This document shows positions 42,811 to 50,086 of a DNA stretch of 64,000 nt, piece by piece. The DNA is taken from the NCBI GenBank assembly GCA_963674685.2, contig CAXXWT010000002.1:1116001-1180000 (forward strand). The letters are read 5' to 3'. The notes under the pieces are model-generated. The model saw only the letters and a program-made list of their open reading frames with translations, ran no database searches and was not told the DNA's origin. The stretch is from G963674685 sp963674685. GTDB lineage: Bacteria; Lernaellota; Lernaellaia; JACKCT01. The stretch's first letter is position 1. Each line of letters opens with the position of its first letter. The position numbers and the translations under genes are program-made.

Positions 42811-43992
42811 ATGAAAGCACCTTCGGAAAAACAGGCTTACGAAAAAATACCGGAGCTTCTCGCGAAGCTTACCGGAATTCCCTTGGAAAACGTCGAGTTT
42901 GATTCGGAGCTTGAAGGAGACCGGGCGGATATTGTCGCATATGCCGATTCATATATTTTTGTGGTCGAATGGAAAGGTCAGGCGACTGCTGCCCATGTCG
43001 CCCAGGCTGCGAAGCAAGTAAGGAATCATGCCAAGACGCTGGGATCCAAAGCGATTCCTATAGTGGCCGTACCCTTCATGGGCGATGTGGGGCGTGAGCG
43101 TTGCGCCCGGGCCGGTGTGTCATGGATGGACCTTTCCGGCAACGCCTTCATCGACGCAAAGAGTCTTCGGATCATCATTTCAGGGCAACCCAATATATTC
43201 AATCGAAGGGGACGCCCATCGAGTGTATTTGCGCCGAAAAGCTCAAGGATTGCACGCTATTTGCTTGAGCATCCCCATGACATTTTATTCCAAAGGCAAA
43301 TCGCCGATGCGACGGAAATGGATGAGGGATATACGAGTCGCATTGTTAACCGATTAATCAAAGAGCGCTACATTGAGCGGATTCCTTTGGACAGTGACGG
43401 ATTTAGCGATGGCGTCGGTTATGGTGGGGGGAGCGGTTCCGGTAGTGGATATAGTCATGGCGTTGGATATGGAGATGGTCGCGGTATTGGACGTTGGGCT
43501 GTTCGCATTATCGATCCTGACATTTTGCTGGATGCATGGAAAGAAAAATACCGGTTTGGCAATCACACTCTGATTCGTGGGCATGTATCCGCGAGATCGG
43601 GAGATGAATTACTGCACCGTGTCGCTGAATTTTTTAACGGTAAGCAAATGAAATATGCTGCGACGGGCTTGGGAGCGGCATGGCTCCTTTCCGGCTTCGC
43701 GGGATTTCGTATCGCCACTTTCTTTCTTGATAAAGAACCGGATATGGATTTGCTGTCCGAACTCGGATTTCGTCTGGAAGATCGCGGAGCCAATCTCTGG
43801 TTCACCTTGCCGAATGACGAAGGAGTTTTCCAGGGAGAAAAAACCGTCAACAAAGTGCGTTGCGTGCATCCCGTGCAAGCATATCTGGATCTGAGCGGAC
43901 ATCCCGAGCGGGCTGAGGAAGCCGCCGCAAAACTGCGTGAGGAATATCTGAGCTGGAGAATAGATGGCAAAGAAGCCGGTGCGAGCAGCTGA
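42811..43992 (+). CDS. AbiEi-family type IV antitoxin-like protein with PD-(D/E)xK-like N terminus
   Basis: 393 residues. The N-terminal about 120 residues have a PD-(D/E)xK-like pattern, Asp40 in RADIVAY and Glu53-x-Lys55 in FVVEWKGQ. The middle has the FNRRGRPSSVFAPKSSRIARYLLEHP segment and a winged helix (RQIADATEMDEGYTSRIVNRLIKE), features of proteins annotated as AbiEi-type antitoxins. The C-terminal domain ends in KVRCVHPVQAYLDLSGHPERAEEAA. An odd insertion of about 25 residues (GVGYGGGSGSGSGYSHG) interrupts it after the HTH. AbiEi represses its own operon, which fits the operator upstream. The ATG has no ribosome site (leaderless). Its toxin gene overlaps its 3' end and is broken. Confidence 0.8.
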   Translation: MKAPSEKQAYEKIPELLAKLTGIPLENVEFDSELEGDRADIVAYADSYIFVVEWKGQATAAHVAQAAKQVRNHAKTLGSKAIPIVAVPFMGDVGRERCARAGVSWMDLSGNAFIDAKSLRIIISGQPNIFNRRGRPSSVFAPKSSRIARYLLEHPHDILFQRQIADATEMDEGYTSRIVNRLIKERYIERIPLDSDGFSDGVGYGGGSGSGSGYSHGVGYGDGRGIGRWAVRIIDPDILLDAWKEKYRFGNHTLIRGHVSARSGDELLHRVAEFFNGKQMKYAATGLGAAWLLSGFAGFRIATFFLDKEPDMDLLSELGFRLEDRGANLWFTLPNDEGVFQGEKTVNKVRCVHPVQAYLDLSGHPERAEEAAAKLREEYLSWRIDGKEAGASS

Positions 43993-44255
43993 TTATCCTC
44001 CAGAGCAATTAACGCTTGTCAAGGCAACTTGCCTGTACATTGGGCGTGAAGGATGTAGCCAACCGCCTCCGTCCGCTACTGAATGACAATGCTGCATCAA
44101 AAGCATTGGACGTACTTCGCAGGGATTTCCATGATCACGATGCCATAGGACCAATGCGCGTGGCTGAATTCATCACCGGCGGACCGGATGATGATATCCA
44201 AGCGGATGTCGTTGGAGCAACTTCGGCGCTGCTTAAGTTTTGTTCCGTCTCGTAA
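43964..44255 (+). pseudogene. Wrecked AbiEii-like nucleotidyltransferase toxin
   Basis: ATG 43964 overlaps the antitoxin gene by 29 bp. The first 27 codons (MAKKPVRAADYPPEQLTLVK..) match the N terminus of the nucleotidyltransferase usually found beside this antitoxin. The frame then runs into a stop at 44081-44083, while the +1 frame from about 44040 to 44255 encodes GVKDVANRLRPLLNDNAASKAL..., the C-terminal part of such proteins. The GGMVP / DxD catalytic core is absent. So a large internal deletion with frameshift has destroyed the toxin; assignment is by recall of family sequences. Confidence 0.6.
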
Positions 44256-44382
44256 AACCTGATCCAAAAACCATGATCAGCGTTGTATTATAACTGTTTC
44301 ATCATGTAGCTGGGCTTGCGCGGACGATATGCTATAATCCCCTCCGTTAATTGGTCGTCTTTTCAGGAGCATTTATAAAGCC

Positions 44383-45942
44383 ATGCAAAAAAGCTTTCGC
44401 GCCGCGGGCGTCATTTCGATTTTCATTCTTTTCGGCGTTTTTTGCTTTGCGTCGTATGCCTACGCGCAAGACGTCGCCCCGGACCTTCTGGCCAAAGCGG
44501 TAAAGTATGACGAGGAAGTGCAAAACAGGCACGTGCCGGAATACGGCGGCCTGGTTCAGATTCTGTATGAGTCTGAAAATCTGGAAAACATCGTGCTTTA
44601 CAAGGGCCAGGGCGACTCCACCATGTGGACCGGCACTTACGGCGCCACGCAGGCTTTTCGCTACGCCGCCACCGGAGAGCAGCAGGCCAAAGACAACGCC
44701 GTCGCCGTCGTTAAGACGCTGCATGATCACATGCTCGTCACGCAGACCACCGGTTACGTGGGGCGCTACGTGGGGCCGCTGCAGGATCAGATTTTCTGGC
44801 TGGATATTTTTGGGCTCGACGAGTTCCGCTACGGCGAAGGTCCCTGGTCCGGCACGTTCTGGCTGTCGAACAGCTCGTCGGATCAATACGTGGGTTTCTT
44901 CCACGCCATGTCCGTCATTTACGACTTCGTGGACGACGAAGATACGCGCGCGCTGATCGCCGACATGGTCAAGGAAGTGATCGACACGCTCCGCGAGAAT
45001 TTCTGGTTCATTTTAGACGAGCGCGGCCTGCCGACCACCGCCGCGCCGCAGATCAACGGCGGCGAGAAAATGGCGTTCGCCCTGATCGCCGCGCATATTC
45101 TCGATACACAGGAATACAGGGATCTCTACGACGAAGTGTACGAGCAGGAAAAAGGCTCTTTGCCTTTTAACGCCATCGCCTTTTTCAATCGCTACGTCGA
45201 ATACTTCGCCATGAATCTGAAACATCAGAACTATTACAATATCTTCCGCCTGGAACCCGACGAAGATCGACTGCGATTTTATTTCGACGTGTACATGGAC
45301 CGCGTTCGGCCGCAGGTCGCGGGCACGCATCAGGTTTATTTCGACTGGGTCTATCTCGTGGGGTGCGCGCGCCTGGGCGAGTGCGAAGATTCGGAAAGCA
45401 TCATGGAAGACGGCGTGACATCGTTGGGTAAATTCACCGAGTGGCCGAACAACGAAATCCACATCGACCCGGGCCTGCCCCCGGGCGGAATTGATCCCAT
45501 TTCACAATTTTTCGTGGATATCGCGGAGGGACTGCCGGACTGGCTCGTGGATCTGGCGGGCCTGGATTTCGAGCTTCAGGCCAAAGGGGGCTACGATTTG
45601 GACAAGCGCTGCCGTGTGGAATATTTATGGCAACGCAGTCCGCACAAAATGGTCTGCGGCGGATTTCTGCCCGGCTACATTCATCCCGGCGCCGATTATC
45701 TGATGGCTTACTGGATGGGCCGAACCTACAATTTTCTCGATCCTCATGAGATCGAACCGCCCGACGACGACTTCGACGACGACGCGGATGACGATGTTGA
45801 TGACGACGCCGACGATGACGCGTCGGATGACGACGCCTGGAATCCCGACGACGATGAGGATGACGACAGCGCTGCCGATGACGATGACGACGAGCAGGCC
45901 GATAGCGGGGGTGATGACGACGACGGCGGCTGCGGCTGTTGA
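44383..45942 (+). CDS. Secreted alpha-rich protein with Asp-rich tail ending GCGC
   Basis: 519 residues from ATG 44383, AGGAG 13 nt upstream. Signal peptide 1-28 ends AYA-QD, no lipobox. The mature part to about residue 455 is helical with many aromatic residues (WTGTYGATQAFRYAATGEQQAKDNAVAVVKTLHDH), like an (alpha/alpha)6-barrel glycosidase/lyase or squalene-cyclase-type toroid. WTGTYGATQAFRYAATG.. is the kind of repeat start seen in such toroids. I cannot name the family. From about 456 the protein is Asp-rich (DDDFDDDADDDVDDDADDDASDDD), ending DDDDGGCGC. Shares the tail with the S1 protease and the 8084 protein. Followed 148 bp later by another Asp-tailed gene. Confidence 0.78.
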   Translation: MQKSFRAAGVISIFILFGVFCFASYAYAQDVAPDLLAKAVKYDEEVQNRHVPEYGGLVQILYESENLENIVLYKGQGDSTMWTGTYGATQAFRYAATGEQQAKDNAVAVVKTLHDHMLVTQTTGYVGRYVGPLQDQIFWLDIFGLDEFRYGEGPWSGTFWLSNSSSDQYVGFFHAMSVIYDFVDDEDTRALIADMVKEVIDTLRENFWFILDERGLPTTAAPQINGGEKMAFALIAAHILDTQEYRDLYDEVYEQEKGSLPFNAIAFFNRYVEYFAMNLKHQNYYNIFRLEPDEDRLRFYFDVYMDRVRPQVAGTHQVYFDWVYLVGCARLGECEDSESIMEDGVTSLGKFTEWPNNEIHIDPGLPPGGIDPISQFFVDIAEGLPDWLVDLAGLDFELQAKGGYDLDKRCRVEYLWQRSPHKMVCGGFLPGYIHPGADYLMAYWMGRTYNFLDPHEIEPPDDDFDDDADDDVDDDADDDASDDDAWNPDDDEDDDSAADDDDDEQADSGGDDDDGGCGC

Positions 45943-46089
45943 TATCTGGGGACACCCATTCGGGTAATAATCAATTCTTTTATTTGTAAATTATGTTAAA
46001 TGCCATGCATTGCGCCACTTGCAATCGAGTGGGACAATGGGGCGAAAGGGCCGACGGTAAAGTTTGCTTTTGTTACGCAGGTTTTAACG

Positions 46090-48615
46090 ATGAAAACAAA
46101 TCATCATTCGATTTTTTTGCGCGTTGCGGCGATTGCGTTTCTTGCGGCGATTGTTTTTTCCGCCGCCAGGGCGTCGGCCGATTCGGTCATCTATTATGAA
46201 AGCGCCGACGACGCCGGATTCGGCGTCATGGAAGCCAACATGCTCATGAACCTGGTCGGGCATTTCGACGCATCGGTCGCCCAGCGCAATATCCGGGATT
46301 ACCAAAGCGGCGATCTGGCTCATTTCGACCATGGCTATTTTCTGGGCATCGGAAGCGGCGCTACAATCCCCACGGCCTTTTTCGATGATCTCGTGACCGG
46401 GCAGCGCCCTTTCATGTGGATCGGCGCCGGCCTCGACCGCCTGACGAGTTACGTGGGCGGCAGCGGCCCTTTTGGTTTCGAGCTTACGGACTGGACGCCG
46501 GGCGACGCGTTCGACCTCATTTCCTATAAAGGATTGTCGATCCCGCGCCTGGACGATCTGTCTTTTTACGAAACGAACATCACCGGCGCGCCGGACGTTC
46601 ACGCTCTGATCGCCTCGACTACGCTGGCCGACACGTATCCCTATTTCCTGTGCGGCCATAACCTCTGCTACCTGGCCGACGATCCCATGTTCTTTTACGG
46701 GACCGACGACCGCCCTTACGTCCTGGCCGACCTGCTGCACATCTTCAACGATACGGGAATCGGCGAGGTGAAACAGGCCATGGTGCGTTTTGAGGACGTG
46801 GCGCCCGTCGCCAACGACCCGCAGGTTCTGCAAACCTTCGCGCAGGCTTTCGAGGATCTGGGCATTCCCTTTTCCGTGGGCGTCATTCCCATATACAAAG
46901 ATCCTCCGGGGCTCTATTTCCCGCCGGACAGCGAATTCCATTTCGACGACGATCCGGATTTCGTCGCTTTTTTAAACGACATGCAGACCATGGGCGGCGC
47001 CATCATCATGCACGGCGTGACGCACCAGCACGACGACGGCCTGACCGGCAGCGACTGGGAATTCACGCAAGGCCTTAATGCCGTCCCGCTGACCTACGAT
47101 TCCGAACAGTGGGTCAGGCAAAGGGTGGAAGCCGGCCTCGACGATTTCTACGGACAGGGCTGGGATCCGTGGATTTGGGAGACGCCGCATTACTCCGCGT
47201 CCCATGGCGACTATCTGATCATTTCCGATTATTTCGATGTATGTTTCGAGTTTCCGCTGGTGTTTCCGGTGCGCGCCGACGCCGCCCCGATTTTTGCCAC
47301 GGACCTTTCCCCGACGAGCATGATCCCGCCCTATTACACCGCCGTGGGCTCGTCGAATATGGCGATCCTACCCATGACGCTGGGCTACATCGACAACAAC
47401 TCCCCGGATCAGACCCCCGAAGCCCTTTTGGAAAAAGCCGATCACCTGGCTATCGTCCGCGACGGCGTGGCCTCTTTTTTCTTCCATCACCTCGAAGTTT
47501 CTCTTGAAGACGTGATGACCATCGTGAACGGCCTTTTGGACAGGGGCTACACCTTCGTCGGGCCGGAGGCCTTCCACCGCGCGTCGACAACCACCACCAC
47601 CTCGACGACCACCACCACGGCAACCGCGCCGTCGACGACAAGCACCATAAGTTCCTCGACCACGACCACCGTCGCGACCACCAGCACGACCAATTTGCCG
47701 ACCACGACCACCGTCGCGACCACCACCGGCGCCACGACAAGCACCGGCATGCCGACGCAGCCCGTCGTCACGCTGATTTCTCCGCAGTGCCTCGCGCCGG
47801 GAGACCCCGCCCGTTTTTCCGTGCAGGTGGATTACTTCGCGCCCGACAACCAGGCTCTTATCGAAGCGCAGTTTCAACTCGGCTGGAGCTGGACTCTGAT
47901 CGAGGCTTACGCCCCCCCGACCGGCGGCATCCCCGGTTTCTGGAGCGTCGAAAACCCTCAAGCAGATATTGTGAACTGGGTTTTTAACGGATCCGGCGGT
48001 GGAGGCGGCGTCGTTGACGGCGAGCAAATCACCTTCGAACTCGACGTTATCGTCGGAACGGACACCGGCGACACGCAGGCTCTGTTCGCTTTGTACGGAG
48101 ACGAAAACGGCGCGCCGCCTTACGATTGGGGGCCATACGAGTTCTCTTTTGATATATGCCCGCCGACCACAACGACATCGACGACATCAACCACGACCAC
48201 GGCGCCAGCCACGTCGACATCGACTACGACGGTTGCGCCGACGACATCAACGTCGACATCAACCATCGCGCCGACGACATCAACATCCACATCAACCGTA
48301 GCCCCTACTACATCAACGACTATTCAAACAACCACCTCGACTTCAACGAGCGAACCGGCGACAACGACAACGACTGTTCAATCATCGACCACTACGACGC
48401 AAGTTCCGACGACCACAACCATGGCTCCGACGACGACCACGACGTTTACAACGACTTCTTCCACAACGACTGTTTCTATTGCGTTCCCCACAACAACGAT
48501 CCCGGCGGATGACGACGACGCAGACGACGATGATTCGGATTCGCCGGATGATGACGAGAACGAAAACACCGGCGATGGCGACGACGACGGCGGCGGGACC
48601 TGCGGATTTTTATAA
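46090..48615 (+). CDS. Secreted DUF2334/NodB-like protein with mucin-like linkers and Asp-rich tail
   Basis: 841 residues from ATG 46090. Signal peptide 1-29 (ARASA). Residues about 235-505 are a DUF2334-type deacetylase fold: VRFEDVAP with the metal Asp, and IMHGVTHQHDDG with the HxxxH zinc pair. Two Thr/Ser/Ala/Pro linkers (about 507-555 and 700-800) look mucin-like and would suit O-glycosylation. Between them (about 560-690) is a beta-sandwich domain with a cohesin-like feel (VTLISPQCLAPGDPARFSVQVD). The C terminus is an Asp/Glu tract (DDDDADDDDSDSPDDDENENTGDGDDD) ending GGGTCGFL. A variation on the GCGC ending in three other secreted proteins. Probably polysaccharide deacetylase on the cell surface. 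Confidence 0.8.
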   Translation: MKTNHHSIFLRVAAIAFLAAIVFSAARASADSVIYYESADDAGFGVMEANMLMNLVGHFDASVAQRNIRDYQSGDLAHFDHGYFLGIGSGATIPTAFFDDLVTGQRPFMWIGAGLDRLTSYVGGSGPFGFELTDWTPGDAFDLISYKGLSIPRLDDLSFYETNITGAPDVHALIASTTLADTYPYFLCGHNLCYLADDPMFFYGTDDRPYVLADLLHIFNDTGIGEVKQAMVRFEDVAPVANDPQVLQTFAQAFEDLGIPFSVGVIPIYKDPPGLYFPPDSEFHFDDDPDFVAFLNDMQTMGGAIIMHGVTHQHDDGLTGSDWEFTQGLNAVPLTYDSEQWVRQRVEAGLDDFYGQGWDPWIWETPHYSASHGDYLIISDYFDVCFEFPLVFPVRADAAPIFATDLSPTSMIPPYYTAVGSSNMAILPMTLGYIDNNSPDQTPEALLEKADHLAIVRDGVASFFFHHLEVSLEDVMTIVNGLLDRGYTFVGPEAFHRASTTTTTSTTTTTATAPSTTSTISSSTTTTVATTSTTNLPTTTTVATTTGATTSTGMPTQPVVTLISPQCLAPGDPARFSVQVDYFAPDNQALIEAQFQLGWSWTLIEAYAPPTGGIPGFWSVENPQADIVNWVFNGSGGGGGVVDGEQITFELDVIVGTDTGDTQALFALYGDENGAPPYDWGPYEFSFDICPPTTTTSTTSTTTTAPATSTSTTTVAPTTSTSTSTIAPTTSTSTSTVAPTTSTTIQTTTSTSTSEPATTTTTVQSSTTTTQVPTTTTMAPTTTTTFTTTSSTTTVSIAFPTTTIPADDDDADDDDSDSPDDDENENTGDGDDDGGGTCGFL

Positions 48616-48691
48616 AAACGAACCGGTCACAAATTGTGACCACCTTCCAACGCCAAAGAGGGCGCAATTTGCGACCAGCTCAATAAGCTGA

Positions 48692-48910
48692 ATCGCTTTT
48701 CCCGACTGTGATAGGCATTTCGCTGTCTGCGAAGGTTGGGTCGAAAACTATCGCCCGGCCATGGAAGAGTACGCCGACACCATGGACATGGACTGCATGA
48801 TGGACACCATGACCGGCTTTTTCACCTGCCTGGACAACGACTGCAACGTCGAAGGAAATTGGGTCGACTGCAACGCGCAGGTTGAAGATTCCATGATGGA
48901 GTGCTTTTAA
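48692..48910 (+). pseudogene. Remnant of a Cys-rich secreted protein domain
   Basis: Open frame of 72 codons without an initiation signal; the first ATG (48761) lies inside the domain. It encodes CEGWVENYRPAMEEYADTMD, then CMMDTM..FFTCLDNDCNVEGNWVDC and MMECF-stop. The Cys spacing is like the Cys-rich domains of the 57342-57704 lipoprotein and the PNGase F-like protein. The upstream signal-peptide and Asp part is missing, so it looks like a decayed gene; a very short active gene starting at 48761 cannot be excluded. Confidence 0.5.
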
Positions 48911-49017
48911 GTGAAACAGCCCTTGAAGGCTTTTCGATAGCGAAAAAAATACACTCCCATCCTTAGCGCCTTTTAAGGTCCGGAGTCGCCCTTTCCGGGC
49001 CGAATGAGTTTGAGTTT

Positions 49018-49045
49018 ACGGCGCCCCTGACGGGCGCCGTTTTTT
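49018..49045 (+). terminator. Strong rho-independent terminator
   Basis: Perfect 9-bp stem ACGGCGCCC (49018-49026) / GGGCGCCGT (49032-49040), 5-nt loop, then TTTTT. It follows the Cys-rich remnant and presumably ends transcription from the 46090 gene. Confidence 0.9.
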
Positions 49046-49211
49046 AAGGAATCCCTATGCGAAGCGGTGGATTTGAAATATTAGTAAAAATAGTATTATG
49101 AAAAATATGTGATATAATCATTTGCTTTGTGAGAGCGCCCGGCTTGACCCGGACGATGCGGCAGGGCTATAAAACTTCGGATATTTAGCATTCACGAAAG
49201 CGCCGGGACCA

Positions 49212-49958
49212 ATGGCTTATAAATACCGCGTGATGATCATCGCCTTCAGTTTATCTTTGCTTGGGATTTTTATCGCCCCCGGCGGCGCTTCGGCGCAGAT
49301 GCGTCGCGGGGGACCGGGATATCATCCTTTACAGAGAAATGTCACCGGCTTCATGCAACTCAGCGTGGGGCTGATCTACCCGCCTTTTACCGAGCTTGAG
49401 GGTGAGAGTCACAACAGCGGCGACGATTTCACCATCAGCAACGATGAATCCAGCGGTCCGGGATATTCGGTGGCGTTTTATTTCATTCCGACCTGGGGCA
49501 AAAACGGCGTGTATTTCGGCGCGTCATATTCGTTTTCCTCCCTGAGCTTCAATCACGAAACCGGAAGGGGAAACGAGGCCGTATCCGGCGAAAGCAGCCT
49601 GGGAATTTCCGATATGATCGCGCGCGTCGGTTATGTCCGGTATTTCGGCGAATATAAATGGCATCCCTATCTTCTCGGCGGCGCGGGATTGTCCTGGCAA
49701 ACCGCCCGCATGGGTACGTCTTACGACGGCCTGGACGACAAGGTCGAGGATTCTAAAATCAATACCCCGGTGATCGACGTGGGCGTGGGAATCGGCCGGC
49801 AAAGCCGGGGTAATATGTGGGGCGCGCAGTTAAAAGCCGATTATTACCCCATGACCCTGGAGCATGAGTTTCCAGGCCCTTACGAACGTTTCGATTTAAA
49901 CATCACGCGCCCGATCGTTCTTAAAATTATGGCCGTCTTTTCCTTCGGACACCTTTAG
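49212..49958 (+). CDS. Outer-membrane beta-barrel protein (OmpW/OmpX-like)
   Basis: 248 residues; ATG 49212. Signal peptide 1-29 (ASA-Q). The mature part alternates hydrophobic residues in about eight strands (GFMQLSVGLIYPPF, GPGYSVAFYFIPTW, NGVYFGASYSFSSLSF, IARVGYVRYFGEYK, YLLGGAGLSWQ, TPVIDVGVGIGR, MWGAQLKADYYP, IVLKIMAVFSFGHL), as in small 8-stranded barrels. The last strand ends in Phe-Ser-Phe-Gly-His-Leu rather than terminal Phe. There are acidic extracellular loops (ELEGESHNSGDDF). Function in the barrel family varies (adhesion, small-molecule uptake). Convergent with dinG; parS lies between. Confidence 0.8.
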   Translation: MAYKYRVMIIAFSLSLLGIFIAPGGASAQMRRGGPGYHPLQRNVTGFMQLSVGLIYPPFTELEGESHNSGDDFTISNDESSGPGYSVAFYFIPTWGKNGVYFGASYSFSSLSFNHETGRGNEAVSGESSLGISDMIARVGYVRYFGEYKWHPYLLGGAGLSWQTARMGTSYDGLDDKVEDSKINTPVIDVGVGIGRQSRGNMWGAQLKADYYPMTLEHEFPGPYERFDLNITRPIVLKIMAVFSFGHL

Positions 49959-50057
49959 GCAAAGGATGGAATTGAAAGGATGAAGGAGGAATGGGCGCGA
50001 ATCCGGTTTTCTGCCCGGGATTTCAATATTGCAGACAATTCATTTTGTCGGGACTAT

Positions 50058-50073
50058 TGTTTCACGTGAAACA
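50058..50073. other. parS centromere site
   Basis: TGTTTCACGTGAAACA is the exact 16-bp ParB-binding consensus of chromosomal parS sites. It extends to a 20-bp perfect palindrome (50056-50075). It lies in the 128-bp gap between convergent genes. Chromosomal parS sites cluster around oriC, so the window is likely in the origin region. parA/parB are not in the window. Confidence 0.9.
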
Positions 50074-50086
50074 ATCGGCAGGCGGA

